From positions 1 to 64,000 of the forward strand of contig JAOAHQ010000002.1 of assembly GCA_026415155.1 (NCBI GenBank): 64,000 nt of DNA, written 5' to 3'. A model generated the notes under the pieces. The model saw only the letters and a list, made by a program, of their open reading frames with translations, was not told where the DNA came from and did no database searches. The position numbers were made by a program, and so were the translations under genes. Shown in pieces: positions 15,045 to 23,429 of this stretch (positions within the stretch are counted from its first letter, which is position 1; each line of letters opens with the position of its first letter). The stretch comes from Rhodocyclaceae bacterium. Its GTDB lineage: Bacteria > Pseudomonadota > Gammaproteobacteria > Burkholderiales > Rhodocyclaceae.

Positions 15045-16110
15045 ATAAGTCGGCGCCGATGGCACGGCGCTCGAGGATCGCCAGGCGCGGCGCTTGGGCA
15101 AGGGCCGAGAGCTCGCCGAGCGCCACCATGCCGCGCGCGGCATCCCCCAGCAAGAGGGGTGCCTGATAAAGAAGAAACTCATCGACGAGGCCGGCCGTCA
15201 CGAGCGCGCCCGCCAGATGCGCACCGGCCTCGGCCAACACCTCGTTGCAGCCGCGCCGAGCGAGCTCGGCAAGTAACGCCGCGAGGTCGACTCGGCCTTG
15301 TGCGTCGGGCAGCGTGAGCACTTCGATGCCGCGCGCGGCGAGCCGCGCGGCCTTGTCCGCGGCCGGTTTGGCCGAGGCGATCAGACAAGGGCCGCCTGAG
15401 AGGAGGGCGGCGTCTTCGGGAATCCGCAGGCGGCTGTCGGCGACGACGCGCAAGGGTTGGCGCGGGCAGTCGATTTCGCGTACCGACAGGCGCGGGTTGT
15501 CTTGCAGCACGGTGCCGCTGCCGGTGAGGATGGCACAGGAGCGCGCGCGCCAGGCCTGCACGTCGCGGCGCGCCGCGGGCCCGGTGATCCACTGGGATTG
15601 TCCGTTGGCGAGCGCCGTCTTGCCATCGAGGCTCGTGGCAATCTTCAGGCGCAGCCAGGGCCGGCCGCGCGTCATGCGCGAGACGAAGCCGAGGTTGAGC
15701 TCGCGCGCTTCGCTCTCCAGGAGGCCCGTCTCGACTGCGATGCCCGCTGCACGCAACCGGTCGAGTCCTTGGCCGGCGACGAGCGGATTGGGGTCGACCA
15801 TCGCGGCGACGACGCGGGAGACGCCCGCGGCGATCAACGCATCGGCGCAAGGAGGGGTGCGGCCGTAATGCGAGCAGGGCTCGAGCGTGACATAGGCGGT
15901 GGCGCCGCGCGCGCCGCTGCCGGCCATCGCGAGGGCGTTGACTTCGGCATGCGGCCCGCCGGCTTTTTCGTGCCAGCCGACGCCGACGATTGCCTCCTCC
16001 TTGACGAGCACGCAGCCGACGCGCGGGTTGGGCGTCGTCGTGAAAAGCCCGCGCGCGGCAAGGCGCAAGGCGAGCGCCATGTGGGCGTGATCGGCGGCGG
16101 AAAAGCTCAT
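15022..16110 (-). CDS. ribD: Bifunctional riboflavin deaminase/reductase RibD
   Basis: A 362-residue enzyme for two early steps of riboflavin synthesis. The N-terminal deaminase domain has the zinc motif HAEVNAL and the PCSHYGRTPPCADAL cysteines. The C-terminal reductase domain begins near residue 150 (RPWLRLKIATSLDGKTAL) and includes QWITGPAARRDVQAWRA. Start is ATG at 16110. A dispersed repeat directly abuts the start codon and, if read through, would add MPAPTF. It is third after glyA and nrdR on the minus strand. Confidence 0.95.
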   Translation of the reverse strand: MSFSAADHAHMALALRLAARGLFTTTPNPRVGCVLVKEEAIVGVGWHEKAGGPHAEVNALAMAGSGARGATAYVTLEPCSHYGRTPPCADALIAAGVSRVVAAMVDPNPLVAGQGLDRLRAAGIAVETGLLESEARELNLGFVSRMTRGRPWLRLKIATSLDGKTALANGQSQWITGPAARRDVQAWRARSCAILTGSGTVLQDNPRLSVREIDCPRQPLRVVADSRLRIPEDAALLSGGPCLIASAKPAADKAARLAARGIEVLTLPDAQGRVDLAALLAELARRGCNEVLAEAGAHLAGALVTAGLVDEFLLYQAPLLLGDAARGMVALGELSALAQAPRLAILERRAIGADLFIRARCA

Positions 16111-16134
16111 GAAAGTCGGCGCTGGCAAGACGGC
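16111..16134 (+). repeat. 24-bp dispersed repeat, copy f, in the nrdR-ribD gap
   Basis: A perfect consensus copy (GAAAGTCGGCGCTGGC then AAGACGGC) fills the 28-base gap between nrdR and ribD. It is antisense to both, and the ribD start codon abuts its first base. Confidence 0.9.
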
Positions 16135-16138
16135 CCGA

Positions 16139-16621
16139 TCACGAGGCCGGCCGCGGTGTGCGGGTCTTCCGCGGCCGCTTGACTTCGCGGATCACCTCGG
16201 AGAATTCATCGACGTCGGCGAAGTTGCGATAGACCGAGGCGAAACGGATGTAAGCGATCTTGTCGAGCTTTTTGAGCTCGCGCATGACGAGCTCGCCGAT
16301 GCGGTCTGAACTCACTTCGCGCTCGGCCTGCTGCACGAGCTTTTCTTCGATGCGGCCGATCGCCGACTCGACCGCCTCGCTCGTCACCGGGCGTTTCCTG
16401 AGCGCGAGCATCATGCTCGCCTTGAGCTTGTCGCGGTCGTAATCGACGCGGCTGCCATTCTTCTTGACGACGAGCGGCAGTTGCAGCTCGGCGCGCTCGT
16501 AGGTGGTGAAGCGCTTGTCGCAGGCCAGACACCGCCGGCGGCGGCGCACCGTGTCGCCTTCCTCGTTCTCACGGGTATCGACGACCTGGGTGTTGTCCTC
16601 ATTGCAGTAAGGACAGCGCAT
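16139..16621 (-). CDS. nrdR: Transcriptional repressor NrdR
   Basis: A 160-residue repressor of ribonucleotide reductase genes. An N-terminal zinc ribbon (CPYC ... CLAC, residues 3-34) with [20 protein letters not shown] is followed by an ATP-cone domain ([20 protein letters not shown]). The C-terminus [10 protein letters not shown] is slightly longer than usual. Between glyA and ribD, the standard proteobacterial order, which supports all three calls. Confidence 0.97.
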   Translation of the reverse strand: MRCPYCNEDNTQVVDTRENEEGDTVRRRRRCLACDKRFTTYERAELQLPLVVKKNGSRVDYDRDKLKASMMLALRKRPVTSEAVESAIGRIEEKLVQQAEREVSSDRIGELVMRELKKLDKIAYIRFASVYRNFADVDEFSEVIREVKRPRKTRTPRPAS

Positions 16622-16627
16622 TGCGTC

Positions 16628-17875
16628 TTAGTTGCCGTAGACGGGGAACTTCTTGCACAAGGCCGCGACCTCGTTGCGTACGCGCGCGATGACCGCTTCG
16701 TCGTTGGGGGCGTCGAGCACGTCGGCGATCAGGTTGGCGACGATCTCGGCCTCGATCTCGGTGAAGCCGCGGGTCGTCATCGCCGGCGTGCCGATGCGAA
16801 TCCCGCTCGTCACGAAGGGCTTTTGCGGGTCGTTCGGGATCGCGTTCTTGTTCACCGTGATGTGCGCGCGGCCCAGTGCCGCCTCGGCGTCCTTGCCGGT
16901 GATGTTTTTGGCGCGCAGATCGACGAGGAAGACGTGGCTTTCGGTGCGTCCCGAGACGATGCGCAAGCCCCGCTGCTTCAAGACCTTCGCCATCACCTGG
17001 GCATTTTCGATCACCTGCTCCTGATAGGCCTTGAATTCCTTGCTCATCGCCTCCTTGAAGGCCACCGCCTTGGCGGCGATGACATGCATCAAGGGGCCGC
17101 CTTGCAGGCCCGGGAAGATCGCCGAGTTGATCGCCTTCTCGTGCTCGGCCTTCATGAGGATGAGGCCGCCGCGCCGGCCGCGCAGCGTCTTGTGCGTCGT
17201 CGAGGTGACGACATCGGCGTGCGGCACTGGATTCGGGTAGAAGCCGGCAGCGACGAGGCCGGCATAGTGGGCCATGTCGACCATCAGGATCGCGCCGACA
17301 TCCTTGGCGATCTTCGCGAAGCGCTCGAAATCGATCCTCAGCGCATAGGCCGAGGCGCCGGCGATGATGAGCCTGGGCTTGTGCTCATGGGCAAGCCGCT
17401 CGACTTCCGCATAGTCGATCGCCTCGTGCTCGTCGAGGCCATAGGGGACGACGTTGAACCACTTGCCGGACAGATTGACGGGCGAGCCGTGGGTGAGATG
17501 CCCGCCCATCGCGAGGTTCATGCCGAGGATCGTGTCGCCGGGCTTTAAGAAGGCCATGAATACGGCCTGGTTGGCCTGCGAGCCGGAATTGGGCTGCACG
17601 TTGGCGGCTTCGGCGCCGAAGAGCTTCTTGGCGCGCTCGATGGCGAGCTGCTCGACCTTATCGACATACTCGCAGCCGCCGTAGTAGCGCCTGCCCGGAT
17701 AGCCTTCGGCATATTTGTTGGTGAGCTGCGAGCCTTGGGCCTCCATGACGGCCCAGGAGACGTAGTTCTCCGAGGCGATCAGCTCGATGTGGTCTTCCTG
17801 GCGGCGGTTTTCTTCCTGAATGGCGGCGAAGAGCTCAGGATCGGTCTTGGCGAGGGTGTCTTGTTTCGAGAACAT
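16628..17875 (-). CDS. glyA: Serine hydroxymethyltransferase
   Basis: A 415-residue PLP enzyme converting serine and tetrahydrofolate to glycine and methylene-THF. The PLP lysine is in [18 protein letters not shown] (about residue 228), and [29 protein letters not shown] and [11 protein letters not shown] are family signatures. Length is canonical. It supplies the one-carbon unit used by thyA (28.7 kb) and, through folA (40.8 kb), the folate cycle. Confidence 0.98.
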   Translation of the reverse strand: MFSKQDTLAKTDPELFAAIQEENRRQEDHIELIASENYVSWAVMEAQGSQLTNKYAEGYPGRRYYGGCEYVDKVEQLAIERAKKLFGAEAANVQPNSGSQANQAVFMAFLKPGDTILGMNLAMGGHLTHGSPVNLSGKWFNVVPYGLDEHEAIDYAEVERLAHEHKPRLIIAGASAYALRIDFERFAKIAKDVGAILMVDMAHYAGLVAAGFYPNPVPHADVVTSTTHKTLRGRRGGLILMKAEHEKAINSAIFPGLQGGPLMHVIAAKAVAFKEAMSKEFKAYQEQVIENAQVMAKVLKQRGLRIVSGRTESHVFLVDLRAKNITGKDAEAALGRAHITVNKNAIPNDPQKPFVTSGIRIGTPAMTTRGFTEIEAEIVANLIADVLDAPNDEAVIARVRNEVAALCKKFPVYGN

Positions 17876-17916
17876 GGCGGCAGGGCGGCAAGTGGAAAAG
17901 CGCGCATTTTACCGCC

Positions 17917-18549
17917 TCAGAGTTCGTCGCGCGCCGCTTCCAGATGGTCGCGCTCCGCCCAGGCAAGCAGCGTCCAGCAGCCGTCCATGACCTCGAACCA
18001 GTTGAGCGCGCAGTTTGGAATCGCAAAGTCGCGCGGCGCGGAGAGCGCCATGCCCATCGCCTGGCGATAGAGGAGGTCGAGCACGCCGCCGTGGGTGAAC
18101 AGGGCGATGGTTTCGCCGGCATGACGAGAAACGATCGCCGCACAGCATGCCGCCAGGCGTGCAGCCAGATCGAGCAGGCTCTCGCCGCCAGTGGGCGCGA
18201 AGCGGGGATCGCGCGCCTGATGACGAGCGAATTCGACCGGATGGCGCGCTGCGGCCTCCTCGTAGGTGAGCCCCTGGAAAATGCCGTAATGCCGCTCGCG
18301 CAAACCGGGTTCGAGGCAAAGCGGCAGGTGCGCAAGGTGAGCGGTCGCTTCGGCGGTTTGGCGCGCGCGCAAAAGATCGCTCGAGTAGATCGCGGCGAGG
18401 TCTTCGCTGCACAGCGCGTTGGCGACGGCGCGCGCCTGGGCATGGCCGAGCGCGGAGAGCGGAATGTCGATCTGCCCCTGGATGCGGCGGCCGGCGTTCC
18501 AGTCGGTTTCGCCGTGGCGGACGACGCACAGACGGGTGGCGGCGCTCAT
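17917..18549 (-). CDS. Histidine phosphatase family protein
   Basis: A 210-residue member of the phosphoglycerate-mutase-like branch. The catalytic RHG motif is in LCVVRHGETDWNAGRRIQGQ, and LRERHYGIFQGLTYEEA and ALFTHGGVLDLLYRQ hold the acid/base and second His. Substrates in this branch include alpha-ribazole phosphate, GDP-sugars and others; the sequence does not decide. Its ATG overlaps the stop of the upstream dctP gene (ATGA). Confidence 0.85.
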   Translation of the reverse strand: MSAATRLCVVRHGETDWNAGRRIQGQIDIPLSALGHAQARAVANALCSEDLAAIYSSDLLRARQTAEATAHLAHLPLCLEPGLRERHYGIFQGLTYEEAAARHPVEFARHQARDPRFAPTGGESLLDLAARLAACCAAIVSRHAGETIALFTHGGVLDLLYRQAMGMALSAPRDFAIPNCALNWFEVMDGCWTLLAWAERDHLEAARDEL

Positions 18550-19667
18550 CGCCGTCTTGCCAGCGCCGACTTGGCGCGCTCTTGCTGCAGGAGCGCCTTT
18601 TCGTGCATGAAGCGCGCGTAGGCGAGCTCGCTATAGCCCCAGCTCCAGGTGATGTTCTGCTGGAAGCGCGCGTAGCTGGCGTGGATCTTCTTCCAGGAAG
18701 GACTCTTGGCGGCGAGCTCGGCAGTCAGCTCGTGCGCGGCTTTCCAGGCGGCTTCGAGCAGCGCGGGCGGAAAGGGCATGAGCCGCGTGCCTTGGGCGAT
18801 GAGCTCCTTGAGCGCGGCCGGATTGCGCGCATCGTATTGCGCGAGCATCTCGGCGTGGGTTTCCGCGGCGGCGGCCCTGACGATGGCCTGGTTCTCGTTG
18901 GAAAGCGCCTCCCAGGCGCGTTGGTTGACGTAGAGGGCCCGCTGCGTGCCGGCTTCCCACCAGGCCGGGTAGGCGTAATACTTGATGAGGCGGTGCAGCC
19001 CGAGCTTGAGATCGTCATAGGGGCCGACCCACTCGGCGGCATCGAGGCGGTTTTGTTCGAGCGCCTTGTAGATGTCTGCCGGCGGCAGCGCGATGCTGCG
19101 CACGCCCAAGCGCTCCATGACCTTTCCGCCCAGGCCGACGATGCGCATGCGCAGGCCCTTGAGATCCGCGAGGGTGCGCAGCGGTTTTCTGAACCAGCCG
19201 CCCATCTGTCCGCCGGTATTGCCAAGCGGCAGGCAGACGAGGCCGTGGGCGCGAAAGAGTTCCTGCAACAATTCCTTTCCGCCGCCTTCGGCGAGCCAGG
19301 CCGCCATCTGGCGCGCTTCGAGGCCAAACGGGATGCCGCCGGCGAGCGCGAAGGCGACTTCCCGCTCGATGTCGTAATGGGGAGAGGTGTGGCCGCATTC
19401 GACCTGGCCTCTTTGCACGCCTTCGAAAACGCCGAACGAAGGCAAGATTTCATCGGCGGCGAAGACCGAGATCTCGAACTTGCCGCCTGAGAGCTCTTTG
19501 ACGCGGCGCGCGAAGCTCTGCGCGCCGCCCAAGGCGAGATCGAGGGACTTCGTGTAACTCGAAGCGAGCCGCCAGCGCACGGCCTGGCTTGCCTGCACGG
19601 CAGGCGCGCTGCCGGCGGCGAGGATGCCGAGCAAGCCGCTTCCGCCGAGAAAGTCGCGCCTCTTCAT
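18546..19667 (-). CDS. dctP: TRAP transporter solute-binding protein (DctP/TakP-like)
   Basis: A ~373-residue periplasmic binding protein with a Tat-like leader (MKRRDFLGGSGLLGILAAG). Ligand motifs shared with TakP-type proteins: WRLASSYTKSLDLALGG, GNTGGQMGGWFRK, DAAEWVGPYDDLKLG, YPAWWEAG. The TakP subfamily binds 2-oxo acids such as pyruvate; the substrate here is inferred only. It is divergent from dctQM. The last residues KSALARRR are encoded by a dispersed repeat. The ATG at 19667 was preferred because it gives the expected Tat motif. Confidence 0.9.
   Translation of the reverse strand: MKRRDFLGGSGLLGILAAGSAPAVQASQAVRWRLASSYTKSLDLALGGAQSFARRVKELSGGKFEISVFAADEILPSFGVFEGVQRGQVECGHTSPHYDIEREVAFALAGGIPFGLEARQMAAWLAEGGGKELLQELFRAHGLVCLPLGNTGGQMGGWFRKPLRTLADLKGLRMRIVGLGGKVMERLGVRSIALPPADIYKALEQNRLDAAEWVGPYDDLKLGLHRLIKYYAYPAWWEAGTQRALYVNQRAWEALSNENQAIVRAAAAETHAEMLAQYDARNPAALKELIAQGTRLMPFPPALLEAAWKAAHELTAELAAKSPSWKKIHASYARFQQNITWSWGYSELAYARFMHEKALLQQERAKSALARRR
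18551..18574 (-). repeat. 24-bp dispersed repeat, copy g, in dctP 3' end
   Basis: Sense to dctP; it reads CAAGTCGGCGCTGGC then AAGACGGC and encodes the C-terminal KSALARR. Confidence 0.85.
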
Positions 19668-19845
19668 GCGCGGCCGGGCCTGTGTCGCAAGGAGGGCCTC
19701 ATGCCGCCCCATTGCGGATTTCCGCAGCGGCATCGCCAAACCGGGCGGCAGTCGTTAACATTGCGCATGGTCGAAAATGAGGCGCTCGTGAGATTCGAGG
19801 CGCCGATTATCGCGCAGGCATGGCGCGTCCCCGAGGAGCATTTCG

Positions 19846-20496
19846 ATGAATTTCCTGCTGCAATTCTCGCGTCTCATCGATGGCCTCAGCGAGGCCGTCG
19901 GTCGCGCGGCGATCTGGCTGATCTTGGTCGTGGTGTTGATCTCGGCCGGCAATGCCGTCTCGCGCTTCGCCTTCAACTTGAGCTCGAACGCGATGCTCGA
20001 GATCCAGTGGTATCTGTTTTCGGCAATCTTCCTCGCCTGCGCCGCCTACGTGCTGAAGAAAAACGAGCACATCCGCATCGACGTCATCGCCGGCCGCCTT
20101 TCTGCGCGCGCGCAGAACTGGATCGACATCTTCGGCATCCTGTTCTTCCTCTTGCCGATGGCCCTGCTCATCGCCTGGACCTCCTGGCCGGTCTTTCTCA
20201 ATGCCTGGCATTCCGGCGAGACTTCCGCCAATGCCGGCGGCCTCATCCGCTGGCCAGTGCGCCTGATGCTGCCGCTTGGCTTCGCGCTCCTGATCCTGCA
20301 GGCCATTTCCGAGCTTATTAAGCGGATCGCCTATCTCACCGGCGCGGGGCCGAACCCCTTGCAGAAGGCCGCCGGGCCATCGGCCGAAGAAGAACTCGCC
20401 GCTGAAATCAGAAAGCACCAGGTCGCGCCCGAGGTCGCCGACATCGTGCATATGAACCATGAGATGGTGGCAGACAAGCAAGGAGAGCAGAAGTGA
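19846..20496 (+). CDS. dctQ: TRAP transporter small membrane subunit DctQ
   Basis: A 216-residue inner-membrane protein with four predicted helices (about residues 18-38, 52-70, 92-115 and 140-160) and the family motif FLACAAYVLKKNEHIRIDV. The cytoplasmic tail is longer than usual (after residue 170). It pairs with DctM, whose start overlaps its stop (GTGA), to import solute captured by a DctP protein, driven by the sodium gradient. Confidence 0.92.
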   Translation: MNFLLQFSRLIDGLSEAVGRAAIWLILVVVLISAGNAVSRFAFNLSSNAMLEIQWYLFSAIFLACAAYVLKKNEHIRIDVIAGRLSARAQNWIDIFGILFFLLPMALLIAWTSWPVFLNAWHSGETSANAGGLIRWPVRLMLPLGFALLILQAISELIKRIAYLTGAGPNPLQKAAGPSAEEELAAEIRKHQVAPEVADIVHMNHEMVADKQGEQK

Positions 20497-22178
20497 CGGA
20501 ATTCCTCATCGCCAACATGGCGCCGATCATCTTCGCCTCGCTGGTCGTCTTCCTGCTGCTGGGCTTTCCGGTCGCCTTCGCGCTCGCCGCCAACGGCATC
20601 ATCTTCGGTTTGGTCGGCATCGAACTCGGGCTTTTCAATCCCGCCTTCTTCCAGGCGCTGCCGGAACGCATCTTCGGCGGCGTGATGAACAACGACACGC
20701 TCTTGGCCATTCCCTTCTTCACCTTCATGGGGCTCATCCTCGAGCGCTCCGGCATGGCCGAGGATCTACTCGAAACCATCGGCCAGCTCTTTGGGCCGAT
20801 CCGCGGGGGGCTGGCGATCGCGGTGATCTTCGTCGGCGCGATGCTCGCCGCGACGACCGGCGTCGTGGCGGCTTCCGTCATCTCGATGGGCCTCATCTCG
20901 CTGCCGATCATGCTGCGCTATGGCTACGACCGGCGGCTTGCCTCGGGCGTCATCGCCGCCTCGGGCACGCTCGCGCAGATCATCCCGCCCTCCTTGGTGC
21001 TCATCATCATCGCCGACCAGCTCGGCCGCTCGGTCGGCGACATGTATAGGGGCGCCTTCCTGCCCGGCTTCGTGCTCACGGGCCTCTATCTCCTCTACGT
21101 CGTCGGCATGACGCTGATCTTCCCCAAGTCGGCGCCGGCGCTGCCGCCCGAGGCGCGCACCTTCCGCGAGGCCAATGGCCGCTCAGGCGCGCGTTCGCTG
21201 ATCGTCTTGCTCATGCTCGCCGGCGCGGTGGCCTGGGGATGGGCCGTCCGGCAGCCCGCGGAGAAGCACACCGACGAGATCATCGTCGTTAGCATGGTGA
21301 TCGCGATGGCCGTGGCCTTCGTCGCCGCGCTCGCCAACCGCCTCCTGAAGCTGGGCTTGCTCTCGAAAATGGCCGAGAAGGTCACTTTCGTGCTGATTCC
21401 GCCCTTGGCGCTGATCTTCCTCGTGCTGGGCACCATCTTCATCGGTGTCGCGACGCCGACCGAAGGCGGCGCGATGGGCGCCACCGGCGCGCTCGTCATG
21501 GCGCTGGCGAGAAAGCGCCTCAACCTCGCGCTCCTCAAGCAGGCGATGGATTCGACGGCCAAGCTCACCACCTTCGTCGTCTTCATCCTGATCGGTGCGC
21601 GCGTCTTTTCGCTCACCTTCTACGGCGTCGATGGCCACAAATGGGTCGAGCACCTGCTCTCGAACCTGCCGGGCGGCGAGATCGGCTTTCTCATCGTCGT
21701 CAATATCCTCGTCTTTTTGCTCGCCTTCTTCCTCGACTTCTTCGAGCTCGCCTTCATCGTCGTGCCGCTCCTGGCGCCGGCTGCCGAAGCGCTCGGCATC
21801 GATCTCATCTGGTTTGGCGTGCTGCTTGCCGTCAATATGCAGACTTCCTTCATGCACCCGCCGTTTGGCTTCGCGCTCTTTTATCTGCGCTCGGTCGCGC
21901 CCCAGGTCCCCTACAAGGATCACGTCACCGGCCAGACGATGGCGCCCGTGACGACGGGCCAGATCTACTGGGGCGCGATTCCCTTCGTCGTCATCCAGAT
22001 CATCATGGTGGGGCTCGTCATCGCCTTCCCCGAAATGGTCGGGCATGACAAGCCGGCCTATGTCGAGGGCGAGATGCCGATGATCGACATCCAGCAGATG
22101 CTGCAGGAAGATGCCGCCGCCGATGCCGCGCGCGAGGCCGCGAAAGTCGGCGCCGGCGGGACGGCGACGGGGCAGTAA
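20493..22178 (+). CDS. dctM: TRAP transporter large permease subunit DctM
   Basis: A 561-residue permease with many hydrophobic segments, belonging to the longer DctM type (classical forms are ~430). Motifs: GFPVAFALAANGIIFG, NDTLLAIPFFTFMGLILERSG, ASGTLAQIIPPSLVLIIIADQ, GVATPTEGGAMGATGAL and TSFMHPPFGFALFYLRS. Start is GTG overlapping dctQ. The final residues AAKVGAGGTATGQ come from a dispersed repeat and are identical to the tail of the unrelated next gene. Confidence 0.93.
   Translation: MTEFLIANMAPIIFASLVVFLLLGFPVAFALAANGIIFGLVGIELGLFNPAFFQALPERIFGGVMNNDTLLAIPFFTFMGLILERSGMAEDLLETIGQLFGPIRGGLAIAVIFVGAMLAATTGVVAASVISMGLISLPIMLRYGYDRRLASGVIAASGTLAQIIPPSLVLIIIADQLGRSVGDMYRGAFLPGFVLTGLYLLYVVGMTLIFPKSAPALPPEARTFREANGRSGARSLIVLLMLAGAVAWGWAVRQPAEKHTDEIIVVSMVIAMAVAFVAALANRLLKLGLLSKMAEKVTFVLIPPLALIFLVLGTIFIGVATPTEGGAMGATGALVMALARKRLNLALLKQAMDSTAKLTTFVVFILIGARVFSLTFYGVDGHKWVEHLLSNLPGGEIGFLIVVNILVFLLAFFLDFFELAFIVVPLLAPAAEALGIDLIWFGVLLAVNMQTSFMHPPFGFALFYLRSVAPQVPYKDHVTGQTMAPVTTGQIYWGAIPFVVIQIIMVGLVIAFPEMVGHDKPAYVEGEMPMIDIQQMLQEDAAADAAREAAKVGAGGTATGQ
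22142..22165 (+). repeat. 24-bp dispersed repeat, copy h, in dctM 3' end
   Basis: GAAAGTCGGCGCCGGC then GGGACGGC, in frame as KVGAGGTA. Similarity to copy i extends past the core through GACRGGGCAGT. Confidence 0.9.
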
Positions 22179-22211
22179 GGCGTGAGCCGTGGCGAGCGAG
22201 TCGGCTGATCA

Positions 22212-23336
22212 GTGCTCAATCTTCGCATCATCGAGGGGTATCTGAAAGGCCATCTGGTGGGCCTCGAGTCCGCCATTAACCGATGGTTGGGGCGGCAGTT
22301 CATCCCGCGCAAGATCAGCACCTTCAATATCGAAACGAGCAGTGCCTGCAATCTCAAGTGCCGGTTCTGTGCCTATGAGAAAAAGGCCACGCCGCGGCTC
22401 AGCATGTCGAACGAGCTATTCCGTGATGCGGTCGAGCAGGCGGTGGCGCTCGGGTTTCGCGAATTTCATCTGACCCCGACGACAGGCGATGTCTTCATGG
22501 ACAAGCGCCTCTTCGACAAGCTCGCCTTTCTGGAATCCCATCCGCTGGTCGAGAGCTACCACTTCTTCACCAATCTCACGATTCCCTCGCGGGAAAAATT
22601 GCTCGCCCTGCATTCCCTTCGGAAGCTCAGCCGGCTCACGATCAGCATTTACGGCCATGACGAAGCGAGCTTCGTGGCGATCACGCAGGCGGATGGCCGG
22701 ATCTACGAGCGCCTCATCGCCAACCTGGAGACGATCCTCGAGCGGATGGGGCAGTGGCCATTCCCGATCAGCGTGGGCTTTCGCTCCACCTTCGACGTCC
22801 CGGAAACGGATGCCAGTGACTTGATGCGAATGTTGAGCGCCTTACGGCGAAAAGGGGTGGGGATTCATGCTTCCCACGGTATCTACAACAATTGGGGCGG
22901 GATGATTTCCCAGGCGGATGTGGAGGGGCTCAACCTGCGAATCCTTCCCGCGCCGGCCGCTGAGAAGATCGGCCCCTGTGTCAAGCTGTTCGACGCGGTG
23001 CAAGTCATGGCGACGGGGGTCGTCAACGCCTGCTCCTGCCGCGATGCCAATGCCACGCTCAAAATCGGCGACTTACGTGAGCAAACGCTCGGGGACATCC
23101 TCTCTCCCGGCAATGCCGCATACCTGAGCATCATCGAAGAGCAAGAAGCCGGGCAGTTCCGCCCGGTCTGCCGCAGCTGTGACTATTACCGCAGCATCTA
23201 TCACCAGCCGACCAACTTCAGGCGCGGCAAGATTCCGGTGCAAAGCATCGACGAATATTTCGCAAGCCGCAGCGTGCCCGACACCCAACGCGATGCGGCG
23301 AAAGTCGGCGCTGGCGGGACGGCGACAGGGCAGTGA
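22212..23336 (+). CDS. Radical SAM/SPASM-domain protein of unknown substrate
   Basis: A 374-residue protein. The radical SAM cluster motif is CNLKCRFC in ETSSACNLKCRFCAYEKK (about residues 45-55). A C-terminal SPASM-like cysteine set follows (GPCVKLFDAV, NACSCRDAN, PVCRSCDYY). Such enzymes modify peptides, lipids or sugars by radical chemistry. No precursor peptide is seen nearby. The start is a GTG with a weak ribosome site. GC and codon use look somewhat lower than the neighbours, which hints at acquisition. The tail AAKVGAGGTATGQ is repeat-derived. Confidence 0.82.
   Translation: MLNLRIIEGYLKGHLVGLESAINRWLGRQFIPRKISTFNIETSSACNLKCRFCAYEKKATPRLSMSNELFRDAVEQAVALGFREFHLTPTTGDVFMDKRLFDKLAFLESHPLVESYHFFTNLTIPSREKLLALHSLRKLSRLTISIYGHDEASFVAITQADGRIYERLIANLETILERMGQWPFPISVGFRSTFDVPETDASDLMRMLSALRRKGVGIHASHGIYNNWGGMISQADVEGLNLRILPAPAAEKIGPCVKLFDAVQVMATGVVNACSCRDANATLKIGDLREQTLGDILSPGNAAYLSIIEEQEAGQFRPVCRSCDYYRSIYHQPTNFRRGKIPVQSIDEYFASRSVPDTQRDAAKVGAGGTATGQ
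23300..23323 (+). repeat. 24-bp dispersed repeat, copy i, in radical SAM gene 3' end
   Basis: GAAAGTCGGCGCTGGC then GGGACGGC, read as KVGAGGTA in the same frame as in dctM. It is followed by a tandem duplication of GCAGTGAGGCCAAAGCC (23331-23365 region). Confidence 0.9.
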
Positions 23337-23382
23337 GGCCAAAGCCGGCAGTGAGGCCAAAGCCTACTGACGCTTCTGGACG

Positions 23383-23416
23383 AAAAAAAGCCCCGCGAAC
23401 TTCGCGGGGCTTTTTT
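23383..23416. terminator. Bidirectional Rho-independent terminator
   Basis: GCCCCGCG / CGCGGGGC stem with a 5-base loop, seven A's before and six T's after. It lies between the convergent radical SAM gene and second dctP, so it can serve both. Confidence 0.92.
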
Positions 23417-23429
23417 GTGGCCGGTTGGC

